Positions 11,525 through 22,700 of a stretch of DNA of 64,000 nucleotides are shown here, piece by piece. Below the pieces are notes generated by a model. The model was not told where the DNA came from, ran no database searches, and saw nothing but the letters and a program-made list of their open reading frames with translations. This stretch comes from Plantago ovata (taxonomy: Eukaryota > Streptophyta > Magnoliopsida > Lamiales > Plantaginaceae). The stretch lies in assembly GCA_028274465.1 (NCBI GenBank), contig CM051458.1, positions 30,826,692-30,890,691 on the forward strand. Reading direction: 5' to 3'. Every line of letters begins with the position of its first letter. Position 1 is the stretch's first letter. Position numbers and translations under genes: made by a program.

Positions 11525-11824
11525 CCTTCTTTTGCTTTTGGGTCTTATTCTTTATTTTCTTTCTTCTCTTTTTTTTTATATGTTCTTTTCTCTTTTTTTT
11601 TTTTTTTCTCTTTTTCTTCTTTTCTTTTTCTCTTTTTTTTTTCTTTTATAAAGGGGCAAGCAGCAGTACTAAGTGTCAAAAACACCTCCCCAAACCTATT
11701 CGAAAGAATAGGTTGGGACACAAAACAAAAAGAAAAAGAAAAAGGAAACTTTACAACGACTCAAAGACGAAAGACAAGATCAACGAAGCAACCCCCTCCC
11801 CAAACCTATTCGATAGAATAGGTT
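11525..11824 (-). other. Athila 3' non-coding region: purine tract and paired hairpins
   Basis: On the element's sense (minus) strand, 11527-11650 is an almost unbroken purine run. It is accompanied by two hairpins with CCTATTC/GAATAGG stems and 4-base loops (11693-11714 and 11803-11824), each next to a GGTTTGGGGAGG polypurine-like motif. A third such motif lies at 12295-12312, next to a perfect TTTGCTCG-TCCT-CGAGCAAA hairpin (12314-12333). The gag-only element at 54248-59709 has the same series (purine run 55982-56113, hairpins 56171-56192 and 56286-56307). Confidence 0.65.
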
Positions 11825-12504
11825 TAATACAAGGAATCGCACACCTCACACTACCTCCTTCCTAGGCATTTGGCAATCTCTTATCGAGGTGAAGAACTTG
11901 TCGCCTCTTACGTACATAATTACACGGGTTACAACCATAGACTCTAACATGCATCATTTCATAAGGCCATCGTGAACCGCAGCAGAAGAAACACCACTCA
12001 AGGTGATGTCGAGACTACTAAGCTTAACTAGTGCACATGCGAATGTGACAAACCAAGCGAGACAAGCCTCAAACAAAGTGATGCAACATATGATCAATGG
12101 TCATAAACACTTAGTCTACTCAATAAAAAAGTTCAAGAGACTTGGCAATAAACTCCACACACAACAACGTGCAACAACTAATCTAGGGATGATATGCATG
12201 CAAAAATTTGAAAAAACACGAAAAATCACATGAACTTGAGTAAAATCAGGCATGTACGAACCACACAAGCATATAGTACTGAAAATCCAATACCCCCTCC
12301 CCAAACCTAAACTTTTGCTCGTCCTCGAGCAAAGAAAAGTTGAAAGAAAAGGAAAAATTGGATTGAAAGTACACTTCCCTGAGATAAAGGTTCGTGTCCA
12401 ATCTCCTATATATGAGTAGTACCTGAAAGGGCTCAAGAAACAAGTGAGAACGGGTGCGCAAAGGTGAGAAGAATGGAAAAACGAGGAAAATCTGGGTACA
12501 GGGT

Positions 12505-12662
12505 CCAAGCGGACCGCTTGGCGGGAGCCAAGCGGTTCGCTTGGCCAAGCGGAGCGCTTGGGAGGCTCCAAGCGCTCCGCTTGAATCTCCAGGAAGTTGC
12601 AAAACTTCCTTGAATTTGAAGCGGACCGCTTGGCCCTTCCAGGCGCTTCGCTTGGCCCTGTT
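12505..12662. repeat. GC-rich palindromic module, copy in the Athila 3' region
   Basis: A cluster of short palindromes of the form CCAAGCG-NNN-CGCTTGG plus half-sites such as GGCGCTTCGCTTGG, spread over about 155 bp. A homologous cluster, including the spacer CTCCAGGAA...TTGAAGCGG, is in both Athila LTRs (about 9991-10144 and 19289-19444). It looks like a module copied between LTR and internal sequence. No protein-coding role is apparent here. Confidence 0.7.
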
Positions 12663-12756
12663 TCCAGATTTTCGATGTTTTTCCTCTCTTAATCACCTAA
12701 GGCACCAAGACAAAACTAGACTAAACTAATCACGACAAAAGGCACACAGGCCACAA

Positions 12757-15339
12757 CTACAAAAGCAAATAAAGAGTACAAGAGACTAAAGAAATGAACC
12801 AAGATACAAAAGGTACCTCAACCAAGTCAACCTCCACTTCATGAGTCGACTCGAGAGGCTCTAGGTACGGCTTAACTCTCTGGCCATTGACCTTGAAGGT
12901 AGCTCCGGTTTGGTTGTCCAAGAGTTCCACAGCACCATGGGGTGCTACTCGGACAATTTCAAATGGTCCGTCCCATCTAGAACGGAGTTTTCCAGGAAAA
13001 AGTCGCAACCGAGAGTTGAAGAGGAGTGCCTTTTGTCCTGGAACTAAATCCTTGCGAATGATGCCTCTATCATGATACCTCTTTGCCCGTTCCTTGTATA
13101 TCTTACCACTCTCGAAGGCTTTCAATCTTAGCTCATCTAACTCGGTGAGTTGCAAAAGTCTTTCTTCACCGGCTTTCTCCATATCAAAGTTCAATTGCTT
13201 GATGGCCCAAAGTGCTCTATGCTCCAACTCCACGGGTAGATGGCAAGCTTTCCCGTACACAAGCCGGTAGGGAGTGGTACCAATCACCGTTTTGAACGAG
13301 GTCCTATATGCCCATAGTGCATCCGGCAACTTGGTGGACCAATCCTTTCTCGAGGGTTTGACTACCCGCTCCAAGATTTTCTTGATTTGCCGATTGCTCA
13401 CTTCTACTTGGCCAGATTTTTGAGGATGATATGGAGTAGCAACGAAATGTGTGACCCCGTACTTCTTCATGAGGTTAGCGAAGACCTTGTTCACAAAGTG
13501 AGTTCCCCCATCGCATATAATGGACCTCGGGGTCCCAAACCTATTGAAGATCACATCACGAAGAAAAGAGAGTACAACCTTGGCATCATTAGTCCGGGTG
13601 GGAACAGCCTCTACCCATTTGGTGACATAGTCGACCGCAACCAAGATATATTCGTACCCATTACTCTTAGGGAATGGTCCCATAAAGTCTATACCCCAAA
13701 CATCAAAAGGCTCAACAACTAAGTTACCTTGCTGGGGCATTTCTTGTTGCTTGCCAATGTTGCCACTCCGTTGGCATGAGTCACATTGCGCCACAAATGA
13801 GCGCGCATCTTCATACAAGCTGGGCCAAAAGAACCCGGATTGAAGCACCTTGCGAGCGGTTTTTCGGCCACTATAATGCCCTCCACATTCTAACTCATGG
13901 AAGAATCTCAGTATCGACAATTGCTCTTTCTCGGGTACACACCTCCGCAAGACTTCATCTCCTCCCTTGCGGAACAAGTACGGGTCATCCCATATGTAAT
14001 GGCGACAATTCCTCACAAGTGAACGCCGTTCAGGTCCATAGAGATGGGTTGGCATCACATTTGTGGCTAAGAAGTTAACGATATCGGCGTACCATGGTTC
14101 CAACTCTATGCGCATCAACTGATCATCGCGCAAATCATCTGGGACGGGTGTGTCATCTTGTGGAATGTTTGGCAACCGGGACAAGTGGTCCGCCACAAGG
14201 TTTTCCTTGCCACTTTTATCGATTAATTCCACCTTGAACTCTTGGAGAAGAAGTACCCAACGCATCAAGCGTGGCTTGGTTTCACGCTTAGCAATCAAAT
14301 GCTTGAGAGCTGCATGGTCAGTGTGAACAAAAACTTTGTACCCAGTAATATAGGACCTGAATTTACTTAGAGCAAAAATAACCTCTAAGAATTCTTTCTC
14401 AGTGGTAGTATAATTAATCTGAGCAGCATCTAAGGTCTTACTAGCATAGTAAATTACTCTGAAACGGTTATCAACCTTTTGACCAAGAACAGCACCCATA
14501 GCATAGTCAGAAGCATCACACATAATTTCAAAAGGAATTTTCCAATCCGGAGAGACTGCAATAGGGGATGTTAAGAGTTTCTCCTTAAGTGTGTGGAAAG
14601 CGTCAAGACATTCTTGTGTGAATTCGAAGGGAACATCTTTAGCAAGCAAGTTACTCAAGCACTTAGCTATCTTAGAGAAGTCTTTGATAAATCTCCTATG
14701 GAAGCCTACATGCCCAAGGAAGGATTGCAATTCACGCACACAAGTAGGTGGAGGTAACTTTTCAATGATTTCAAGTTTCCCTTTGTCTACCTCTATCCCC
14801 CTTTTAGAAATAGCATGTCCCAACACAATTCCCTCTTTAACCATATAGTGACTCTTTTCCCAACTCAATGTAAGATTACATTCAATACACCTCCTTAAGA
14901 CACGATCAAGTTTATCAAGACAATCATCAAATGAATCACCGTAAACGGAAAAATCATCCATAAATACCTCAACAAATTTATTCACCATGTCGGAGAAGAC
15001 GGTGAGCATGCAACGTTGGAAAGTGGTCGGAGCATTGCACAATCCGAAGGGCATCCTCCGGTACGCGAAAGTGCCAAAAGGACATGTGAAGGTGGTCTTC
15101 TCTTGGTCCTCGGGAGCTATAGGAATCTGGTAGAAACCTGACAAACCATCCAAGAAACAATAGAACTCTTGCCCAGCTAGGCGGTTAAGCATATCATCAA
15201 TAAATGGTAAAGGAAAATGATCTTTCTTTGTGGCAGAATTCAATTTCCTATAATCGATGCACATACGCCACCCCGTTGTTTTCCTAACGGGTACTAATTC
15301 CCCTTTATCATTTGCTTCGACCGTGATACCCCACTTCAT
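12757..15339 (-). CDS. Athila pol: reverse transcriptase, RNase H, integrase
   Basis: An open frame of 860 codons. The reverse transcriptase region starts near residue 20 ([20 protein letters not shown]), with [18 protein letters not shown] and the catalytic [13 protein letters not shown] typical of Athila. RNase H follows ([33 protein letters not shown]), then the HHCC region ([20 protein letters not shown]), the integrase core ([29 protein letters not shown]) and the [16 protein letters not shown] end. There is no chromodomain, as expected for this lineage. It serves only the element's own copying. The first part of the RT and the protease lie upstream in other frames, so the element's polyprotein as a whole is broken. 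Confidence 0.9.
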   Translation of the reverse strand: MKWGITVEANDKGELVPVRKTTGWRMCIDYRKLNSATKKDHFPLPFIDDMLNRLAGQEFYCFLDGLSGFYQIPIAPEDQEKTTFTCPFGTFAYRRMPFGLCNAPTTFQRCMLTVFSDMVNKFVEVFMDDFSVYGDSFDDCLDKLDRVLRRCIECNLTLSWEKSHYMVKEGIVLGHAISKRGIEVDKGKLEIIEKLPPPTCVRELQSFLGHVGFHRRFIKDFSKIAKCLSNLLAKDVPFEFTQECLDAFHTLKEKLLTSPIAVSPDWKIPFEIMCDASDYAMGAVLGQKVDNRFRVIYYASKTLDAAQINYTTTEKEFLEVIFALSKFRSYITGYKVFVHTDHAALKHLIAKRETKPRLMRWVLLLQEFKVELIDKSGKENLVADHLSRLPNIPQDDTPVPDDLRDDQLMRIELEPWYADIVNFLATNVMPTHLYGPERRSLVRNCRHYIWDDPYLFRKGGDEVLRRCVPEKEQLSILRFFHELECGGHYSGRKTARKVLQSGFFWPSLYEDARSFVAQCDSCQRSGNIGKQQEMPQQGNLVVEPFDVWGIDFMGPFPKSNGYEYILVAVDYVTKWVEAVPTRTNDAKVVLSFLRDVIFNRFGTPRSIICDGGTHFVNKVFANLMKKYGVTHFVATPYHPQKSGQVEVSNRQIKKILERVVKPSRKDWSTKLPDALWAYRTSFKTVIGTTPYRLVYGKACHLPVELEHRALWAIKQLNFDMEKAGEERLLQLTELDELRLKAFESGKIYKERAKRYHDRGIIRKDLVPGQKALLFNSRLRLFPGKLRSRWDGPFEIVRVAPHGAVELLDNQTGATFKVNGQRVKPYLEPLESTHEVEVDLVEVPFVSWFISLVSCTLYLLL

Positions 15340-16788
15340 GGACGGGGCTAACCCATTTGCTATCGGGAGCTGGGTAAATCATCTTAGCATCTAGGAGTTT
15401 AAGCACCTCTTTCTTCACAACTTCTTGCATAGCTGGGTTTAGCCTACGTTGTGGTTGCCTAACAGGTTTCGCATCTTCCTCTAAGGCTATTTTGTGGGTA
15501 CATTGCACCGGGCTTATACCCTTGATGTCACCTATGCTCCATCCTATGGCTCCGGTGTTTCTTTTCAACACCTCCACTAACTTAGCCTCTTCCTCCTTAC
15601 CAAGCTTAGAAGATATGATTACAGGTTTAGACTCATTCTCTCCTAGGAAGACATATTTCAAATGGCTTGGTAATGGTTTAACCTCAAGGGTTGGTTCACT
15701 AGGTGGAGGGGTCACTCCTTCATCTTCATCTATTCCTAGAGACTCTTCTATTTCTTCTCCTAGAGGGATTTCAGGTGCATTATCTAGGAGGGTTGTCATA
15801 GCTAACACTTCTTCGGTGACAAATCCCTCTTCAAGGTTCATAGTAAGAGCGGCTTCTAAAGGGTCGCTAACTTGATGAGCAGAATAAGTATCACAAGAGA
15901 CAGATTCATAACAATCAACAAATTTAAGTTCTTCAATCATAGCTTCCTCAGAGTCAGGTTCACATACCTGTTTGTATTGCTCGATCTGAACTTTGTCTCC
16001 AAGTACCTCCATGGTGATCTTTTTCCCTCGAGCTCCAAACATGTGTTGGTGGTAGCCATGAAGGGTCTGCCCAAAAGCACAATATGCTCCTTTCTCGAAC
16101 TTGTACCCTCGTCTGCTATTTCCATCACCACAAAGTCGGTTGGCACAATGATTCTATCCACCTTCACTAGAATATCCTCGACTATCCCCAGTGGGCGTTT
16201 CACACTTCGATCAGCCATTTGAACGACCATGCTAGTGGGTTGAATTTTTCCCAACCCCAACGCCTTGTAGATGGAGTATGGCATTAGATTAATGCTAGCC
16301 CCCAAATCAAGCATTGCTTTTGTGGATCGGCCGTTTCCCATGGTGATACTAATTATGAAACTCCCGGGATCCTTTTGCTTCAAAGGTAACTCATGCACCG
16401 AGTTAACCATTTCAAGTTCAGCCACATCCCCTTTCTGGAAAATCTTCTTATTACTCCTCACTTCTTTGAAAAATTTCGTGTAAGCGGGAATATTTTGAAT
16501 CAATTCCAGAAGGGGAACGTTCACCTCTACTTTTGATAGGATCCCTTATATAGGTGAGTCTCGGATGTCCTTCTTAGCTTCCTTTATCCTTCCGGGAAAG
16601 GGAAGATGGGGTTTAGGGGGCACATAAGGATTAGGCGACTTATGAAGTCCGCCCTCCTTTTGTTGTGCACCCCCTTCCTCATCTTCCTTATCCTTCTCAG
16701 TAACAAGTTCAGGGGTTGGTGCGGCTTCTTCTACCACCTCCTTCTCCAGCTGCTCATCATCACCTGTATCACATGTATTATTAGGCAA
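15308..16788 (-). pseudogene. Athila protease and protease-RT linker region
   Basis: Minus-strand retroelement coding sequence between gag and RT. An aspartic-protease domain is visible at 15937-16524 (KAMLDLGASINLMPYSIYKA, in which the usual active-site motif of this lineage is D-x-G-A-S, and later HIVLLGRPFMATT). Upstream (16546-16788) is a low-complexity acidic and proline-rich stretch (PNPYVPPKPHLPFPGRIKEA) common in Athila gag-protease linkers. Downstream (15308-16042) is the acidic linker that leads to the RT (LPSHLKYVFLGE). The parts are not in one frame; the region is broken. Confidence 0.8.
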
Positions 16789-17004
16789 AGATTTAGTTTT
16801 AGAAGATACATCAAAGGATATGGTGGTCTTGATTCCTTGCCACTCCGCAAAAGTATGTTTGCCTCTTCAAGTTCTTCCTCAATCCTGGAGCTTTCACAAT
16901 GTTCTTCTTCGCTTTCCAGATCAGCCTCAAGTCCCTCAATGAACTCCTCTCGACGATTAAGATTTCTCTCATTTTTGGAAAAATCAGAATTTTCCTCCCA
17001 AGTC

Positions 17005-17176
17005 TCAGGCGGACCGCTTGACAAAGCGCAAGTGGAGCGCTTGCCAAGCGCTTCGCTTGGCTCAGGCCAAGCGCTTCGCCTGGCTCCTGGAGCTTCTGTT
17101 TTTTTCCTCTCCTTTCTCTCCTGGAATTTCAAGCGCTCCGCTTGACTGTTCCAAGCGCTCAGCCTGAATTTCCAGT
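17005..17176. repeat. GC-rich palindromic module inside the 3' end of Athila gag
   Basis: The same CCAAGCG/CGCTTGG palindrome family as in the LTRs and the 3' region, here overlapping the last part of the gag frame. As a result gag ends in repeated QAERLEQSSGALEI- and SQAKRLA-like residues instead of a normal domain. This is the only module that is partly translated. Confidence 0.65.
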
Positions 17177-18102
17177 GAATTTTCTTCATGCATGTGACAC
17201 TCGGAACCCCTTTCTTCACTCATTTTCTCTTCTAGTAACTCGAGCATGACCTCAGATTCTCCTAGAACTTCATACACACACTCCATTCTAGTATCAAAAT
17301 CCTCTTGGTATTTACCCGCTACTTCGAGCACATTTCCCCAAACCTCCATTAGAGTGGATAACACCTTTTCTTCCTCTTCGGTGAAGCACTCCTCTTCACC
17401 TTGAGCTTGCGAGTCTTCCACCTCAAAGACGTAATATGGAATATTTTTGCCCGAGCATGTCTTCACTTTATAATCGAATTTGTCATCATAAGAACTAATG
17501 GCAATAGGCTTGGGTGCTCGATACATCTCTGAGTAATCAACCGGTGGCACAAGAGCATGGTTACGTGTCGCAGCGAGCAATCTCCCAAAAACCTCTTTGA
17601 TTTGGGATACGGTACAATTCTCCATACCGTCACATGCACCATCTATCACCAACTGCAAGTCTTCATCCAATCCTCGATAAAAACAAGTAATCAGTTCATA
17701 TTCGCTCAACCGATGATGTGGGCATTCGCCCTTGTAGATCTCAAATCTCTCTAGAGCATCGCAGAACCTTTCTCCCTTCCGCTGAGCGAATTCAATTATC
17801 CGCTTCTTGAGCTCTTCATTTTCCCTAGGCGAAAGGAACCGATCAAGAAAGGCGTCTACCACGTCTTGCCAACTCCTCAGTGATCCCCCAGGCAAAGATC
17901 TCAACCATTCCTTGGGTTTCCCAGTAAGAGCACATGGAAACAACCGACGCAAGAGCTGATCATCATTCAAGTCACGTGGTGGTAACAACCCAACGTCACG
18001 CCGGTATTCTACCACGAATCGTAATGCATTCTCGCAAGGTGAATCTCGGAAGGTAGCTATGCTATAGGGAATTTCATCAGTGACCTCATATAACCTAGCC
18101 AC
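17062..18102 (-). CDS. Athila gag
   Basis: A 346-codon frame with the plant Ty3-type gag core: FPCALTGKPKEWLRSLPGGS, then W at SWQDVVDAFLDRF, then ERFCDALERFEIYKGECPHH and ELITCFYRGL. It builds the virus-like particle of the element. The C-terminal third is acidic and low in complexity (EEECFTEEEEKVLSTLMEVW). The last 45 or so residues are encoded by the GC-rich palindromic module. It lies just inside the primer site and 5' LTR. An earlier upstream start cannot be excluded. It is retroelement coding and not a host gene. Confidence 0.82.
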   Translation of the reverse strand: MARLYEVTDEIPYSIATFRDSPCENALRFVVEYRRDVGLLPPRDLNDDQLLRRLFPCALTGKPKEWLRSLPGGSLRSWQDVVDAFLDRFLSPRENEELKKRIIEFAQRKGERFCDALERFEIYKGECPHHRLSEYELITCFYRGLDEDLQLVIDGACDGMENCTVSQIKEVFGRLLAATRNHALVPPVDYSEMYRAPKPIAISSYDDKFDYKVKTCSGKNIPYYVFEVEDSQAQGEEECFTEEEEKVLSTLMEVWGNVLEVAGKYQEDFDTRMECVYEVLGESEVMLELLEEKMSEERGSECHMHEENSLEIQAERLEQSSGALEIPGEKGEEKNRSSRSQAKRLA

Positions 18103-18332
18103 CGGTTCAAGATAAATCGCCGGCTCTTTCCTTATTGCCTCATACCAGGACTTTGAAAGCTTCGTTCAAGCAAACTTCTTCCATACCTGTCCAACTACAA
18201 AGCCTTCAACTAACTGTAAGTTTCCGTTAGTTACGCAAAACTTTCACACAATTCAATCAAGAAAGAAATAAGGGGTGGGAAAGAGATGTTGGCTGAAAAA
18301 ACAAAAACAAAAACACCAACCAAAGGAGTTAA

Positions 18333-18351
18333 GTCCCCGGCAGCGGCGCCA
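18333..18351 (-). other. Athila primer binding site (tRNA-Asp type)
   Basis: Read on the minus strand this is TGGCGCCGCTGCCGGGGAC, lying three bases inside the 5' LTR. It fits the tRNA-Asp primer site usual for Athila elements, with one base different from the common TGGCGCCGTTGCCGGGGA form. The gag-only element at 54-59 kb has a related but more diverged site at 58519-58537. Confidence 0.85.
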
Positions 18352-18354
18352 AAT

Positions 18355-19759
18355 TGATGAAGTCGTTTTTCACCAATTAAATTTGTTTTAAAAGCCTAAG
18401 AACACTTATCACTACACAAACTAGAGTGCAATGGCAAGTTGTCCCCGAGTGTCGTTCTCTCGGGACCTAACGTGGCTTTGCTTGAGGTTTTTGCAAGTAA
18501 TTTCAGTCAACGAGTTCAAATGTTGATAGAATGGTTTCCTTTGAACAATAGCAACGAGAAATCAGATTGTTGTAAACAAGTTTGGAAAACGGTTGGTGGT
18601 AGAAATCAAATACACATGCATGGGTTACGTATATGCTCACAAGTTCAGTGCGTAGAACCTTCGATCAAGTCTGCTAAGCAACTCGTCTAGGCAAATTTAA
18701 GACACACATCATGAAAGATCACTATCAATACTTTAGAGGTGCTTGCCACCAACACCATTTATCTAGCATGCTGCAAATCTCTAACATACAATCCTATAGC
18801 TTTCATTGACCAAGAGTTTGTCACTATACTCAATTCGAATATATTTTATAGGCAACTAAGAATCACATGAAGGGATTTGCAGCAAGATTGAATCACAATC
18901 TCATGTAAGCATAAACATAACCCATAGCATGCATATTCTACATTCTACCACCAACACAAAAGATTTAGCTACTCATATTCATCAACATAGACATCAATTC
19001 ATATGAATAATAATCAGAATACATCATATCAAACTACAAGACAAGAGAGTGATACAAGTTACCACCAAAGCTGTCACTAATCGGTGGAAAACAAAGAAAA
19101 CCTCTCCGTAGATGATTACAAAGGATGAATCCCAATCAAAACCTTGAATCCCAAGCTAAAATACAAAGTAATCTGAATATTCTCTGAGTTTTGGGGCTTA
19201 GGAGCTCTCCAAAACCAAGTTACAGTTCAAAAGATATTCAAAAAATGATCAAAGATCAGGTCTAAGAAGAAAAATCCAAAAACGTAACCGCTGCCAAGCG
19301 GACCGCTTGGAGAACCCAAGCGGAGCGCTTGGCAAGCGAAGCGCTTCGGGCACTCCAAGCGCTTCGCTTGGCTTCTGTGCCAAAGCTCCTGGAAATTGAA
19401 GCGGAGCGCTTCACTATTCTAGGCGCTTAGCTTGGCTCCTGGGCAGATTTTTGTCTTCAAACTCAATCTTTTTGCCCTCGCATGGCCCTCGGGTGCCTTG
19501 GACTCATCCTTCTCGATGCTTATTGATACTCAAACACTTACGAACAAGCCACGGAGATTGGGGAACTTCTACGGGGCCATCTTTTCCATCAAAAAGGCTC
19601 GTTTTTAGCTCCAAAAACGCCGTTTCTTACCTAAGTGCCTGAAAATGCATAAAACACAAAACGTGACACTATTCTACAAAACTAACCAAAAAACAAGGCT
19701 AGAAGATAGCAGAAGAAGGTAAAAAAGACAAGATGAACGCGTCAAAAATACGTTCATCA
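18355..19759 (-). repeat. Athila 5' LTR
   Basis: A 1405-bp LTR starting TGATGAAG and ending CGTTCATCA in plus-strand reading. It is followed by CCCGT (19760-19764) and then chromovirus gag sequence. It matches 9058-10460 with few differences by eye, which points to a recent insertion. The GC-rich palindromic module is at about 19289-19444. Confidence 0.88.
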
Positions 19760-19764
19760 CCCGT

Positions 19765-22700
19765 ACTCAGCATGACAACCGTTCTCGCAACACTACTGGA
19801 GGGTCTGGGCAGTCATCCCAGGCAAGGAAGAACTGCAACTACTGTGGAGGAGTCAACCACGATGAGCACAACTGCTGGAAAAGACAGGGCTTATGTTTGG
19901 CTTGTGGGAGCAAGGATCACAAGATTAGCCACTGTCCGAACCGTCATGCCATTGTCAAGGGAGGAAGACCAGGAGACTACGCTCCGAGAAATGATGGAAA
20001 GGGTACTATGGCAAAGCCCCGAGTTTTCAGCATAGGTGGTCATGAAGTTCCTGACGCCGCGAATGTGGTTGAAGGTACGCTACTGATCGCTCAAACTTCT
20101 TCTAAAGCTTTATTTGATCCTGGTGCTACGCATTCATTTATTGCTGAAGTATTTGTTGAGTCACTCGTTTTACCATACAAAGTATTACCCTACGCTTTAG
20201 AAGTATGTACGCCTTTGGGAGCTAGTCTAATCACTAAGAAGTTCGTCGAGCGATGTGAGATTTCCATCCTAGGAAGAACTTTCCCTGCTGACCTTATATT
20301 TCTACCTCTATCAACCTACGATGTTATTCTGGGTATGGATTGGCTGTCCGAGCACTACGCGCAACTGGATTGTCGAACCAAGGCTATATCCCTGGGAAAA
20401 CCTGGAGAGGAGATTGTCGTGTGGAAAGGAGATAAGAGAAAGGATGAGAAGTTTCTACTGTCTGCCATGGAAGCTAGGAGGCTGTACGTGAAGGGTGCTA
20501 CCTGCTTTTTGGCGTATCTGATCAATAAACGCAAAGATCAGCCAAAAATCGAGGAAGTTAGAGTGGTTAAGGAATTCAAGGGTGTTTTCCCTGAGAAGCT
20601 GGATTCGTACCCCCTGAACGAGAGGTGGAGTTTAGTATTGATCTGGTACCTGGCACTGCACCCATTTCGAAGTCACCTTATAGGATGGCACCTGCTGAGC
20701 TTAAGGAGCTAAAGACTCAACTGCAAGATCTGGTGGATAACGGTTTTGTGAGACCTAGTTCTTCGCCTTGGGGATCACCGGTTTTGTTCGTAAAGAATAA
20801 GGATGGTAGTATGAGGATGTGCATTGACTATCGAGGCTTGAACCAAGTCACCGTCAAGAACAAGTACCCCTGCCCCGTATTGAGGAACTTTTCGATCAGT
20901 TTGAAGGTTCGAAGGTTTACTCGAAGCTTGATCTGCGACAAGGCTATTATCAAGTTAGGGTAAGGGAAGAAGACATACCTAAGACTGCCCTGAACTCGAG
21001 GTATGGTCATTACGAGTTTGTGGTGATGCCGTTTGGCCTTACGAATGCCCCAACTGTGTTCATGGATTTGATGCACCGAGTCTTTCAGCCGTATCTGGAT
21101 CAGTTTGTTGTTGTTTTCATCGATGACATTCTCGTTTACTCAAAATCTGAAGAGGATCATGAGAAACATCTTCGAATTGTCTTGGAAACTCTTCAGAACA
21201 ACAAATTGTATGCCAAATTCAGCAAGTGTGAATTTTGGCTAGATAAAGTAGCCTCTTTAGGGCACATTATCTCTGGAGAAGGTTTGGAGGTCGACCCATC
21301 GAAGATTGAGTCGATAGTTAATTGGAAGAGACCTGAATCTGTCACTGAGGTGAGGAGTTTTCTCCGCTTGGCTGGTTACTATCGCCGTTTTGTGAAAGAT
21401 TATTCGAAGATAGCCGGACCCTTGTCCTCTTTAATAGGGAAAAATCCTAAGTTCGTATGGAGTGACAAGTGTGAGGAAAGCTTCGAGGAGCTGAAGAAGA
21501 GGCTGACCACTGCCCCTATACTAGCTCTTCCCGAGGGGACCAACGACTTTATAGTCTACACGGATGCTTCAAAGGAAGGTTTGGGTTGTGTACTGATGCA
21601 ACGAGAAAAGGTGATGGCATATGCTTCGAGGAAGTTGAAGCCATATGAGAGAAATTACCCAACCCATGATCTTGAGCTAGTTGCTATAGTCTTTGCTTTG
21701 GGAAAGTGGAGACACTATCTTTATGGTCCTGAGTTCACCATCCTCACGGATCATAAGAGCTTGAAGTATGTGTTTACCCAAAAGGAGTTGAACATGAGAC
21801 AACGACGATGGATGGAATTTCTAGGCGATTACACTTGTACCATTCGATACCATCCTGGTAAGGCCAATGTGGTCGCTGATGCTTTAAGTCGTAGGGTACA
21901 CGTGTCAAATCTCGAAGTGTCCAAATTGTCTTGTATGTTCGCCAATATCACTTTGAGGTATGAGCTAGCAAGAAAAATTCTTGAGGCTCAAGAGCATGAT
22001 GAAGAGCTTCAAGATATTAAGGCACATATTACTGAACCTCGCAATGCGAAATTCTCTATTGATGAGACTGGAGCCCTAAGGTTTCAGGGTAGATTGTGTG
22101 TGCCTTCTGATGAAGAGCTTAGACGTTTAATTTTGGAGGAAGCTCATAAGTCTAAGTATTCGATGCATCCTGGAGGAAACAAGATGTATGAGGATTTGAA
22201 GAAAGTTTACTGGTGGACCCATATGAAATGAGATGTTGCACAGTTTGTGCAAAGTTGTTTGGTCTGCCAGCAAGTGAAGGCTGAGCACCAGAAATCGGGA
22301 GGTTTACTGCAACCACTCGAGATTCCACAGTGGAAATGGGAGATGATCACTATGGATTTTGTGACTGGTCTACCGGTAGCTAGGGGTGGTTTTGATAGTG
22401 TTTGGGTTATTTTCGATAGGTTGACAAAATCGGCACATTTTCTACCTGTTAAAACCACCTACACATCCGAGAAGTTAGCCGAAGTCTATCGCGATGAGAT
22501 AATTAGGCTTCATGGCACTCCGGTGAGCATTGTATCGGATAGAGATCCGAAGTTTGTCTCGAGATTTTGGAAGCAAGTACATGAAGGCTTAGGTACTAAG
22601 TTGAATTTTAGTACCGCAACACATCCGCAGATAGATGGTCAATCCGAAAGGACCATTCAAACTTTAGAAGACCTTCTGAGATTGTGTGTGCTGGATCACC

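Larger units (their letters stand above)
11418..19759 (-). mobile_element. Athila-lineage Ty3/gypsy element body plus 5' LTR
   Basis: On the minus strand, reading right to left: 5' LTR (18355-19759), primer site (18333-18351), gag (17062-18102), protease region (about 15.9-16.5 kb), RT-RNase H-integrase (12757-15339) and a long 3' non-coding region (11418-12750). The FMDDFSVYG catalytic motif and the tRNA-Asp-type primer site mark the Athila lineage. The element has no recognisable env-like frame. It is followed on the right by CCCGT (19760-19764), the same target duplication as at 9053 and 10461. It is broken, with about three or four breaks, and its 3' LTR is not directly joined to it. Confidence 0.82.

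Noticed and set aside
11510-11865. Phenylalanine-rich frames that look like membrane proteins
   Set aside because: They are the antisense reading of the element's long purine tract. The same happens at 55865-56126.
12116-12602. Overlapping minus-strand frames after the Athila integrase, considered as an env-like gene
   Set aside because: They are partly encoded by the palindromic module and the non-coding 3' region shared with the gag-only element, and show no signal peptide or membrane domain pattern typical of Athila env-like frames.
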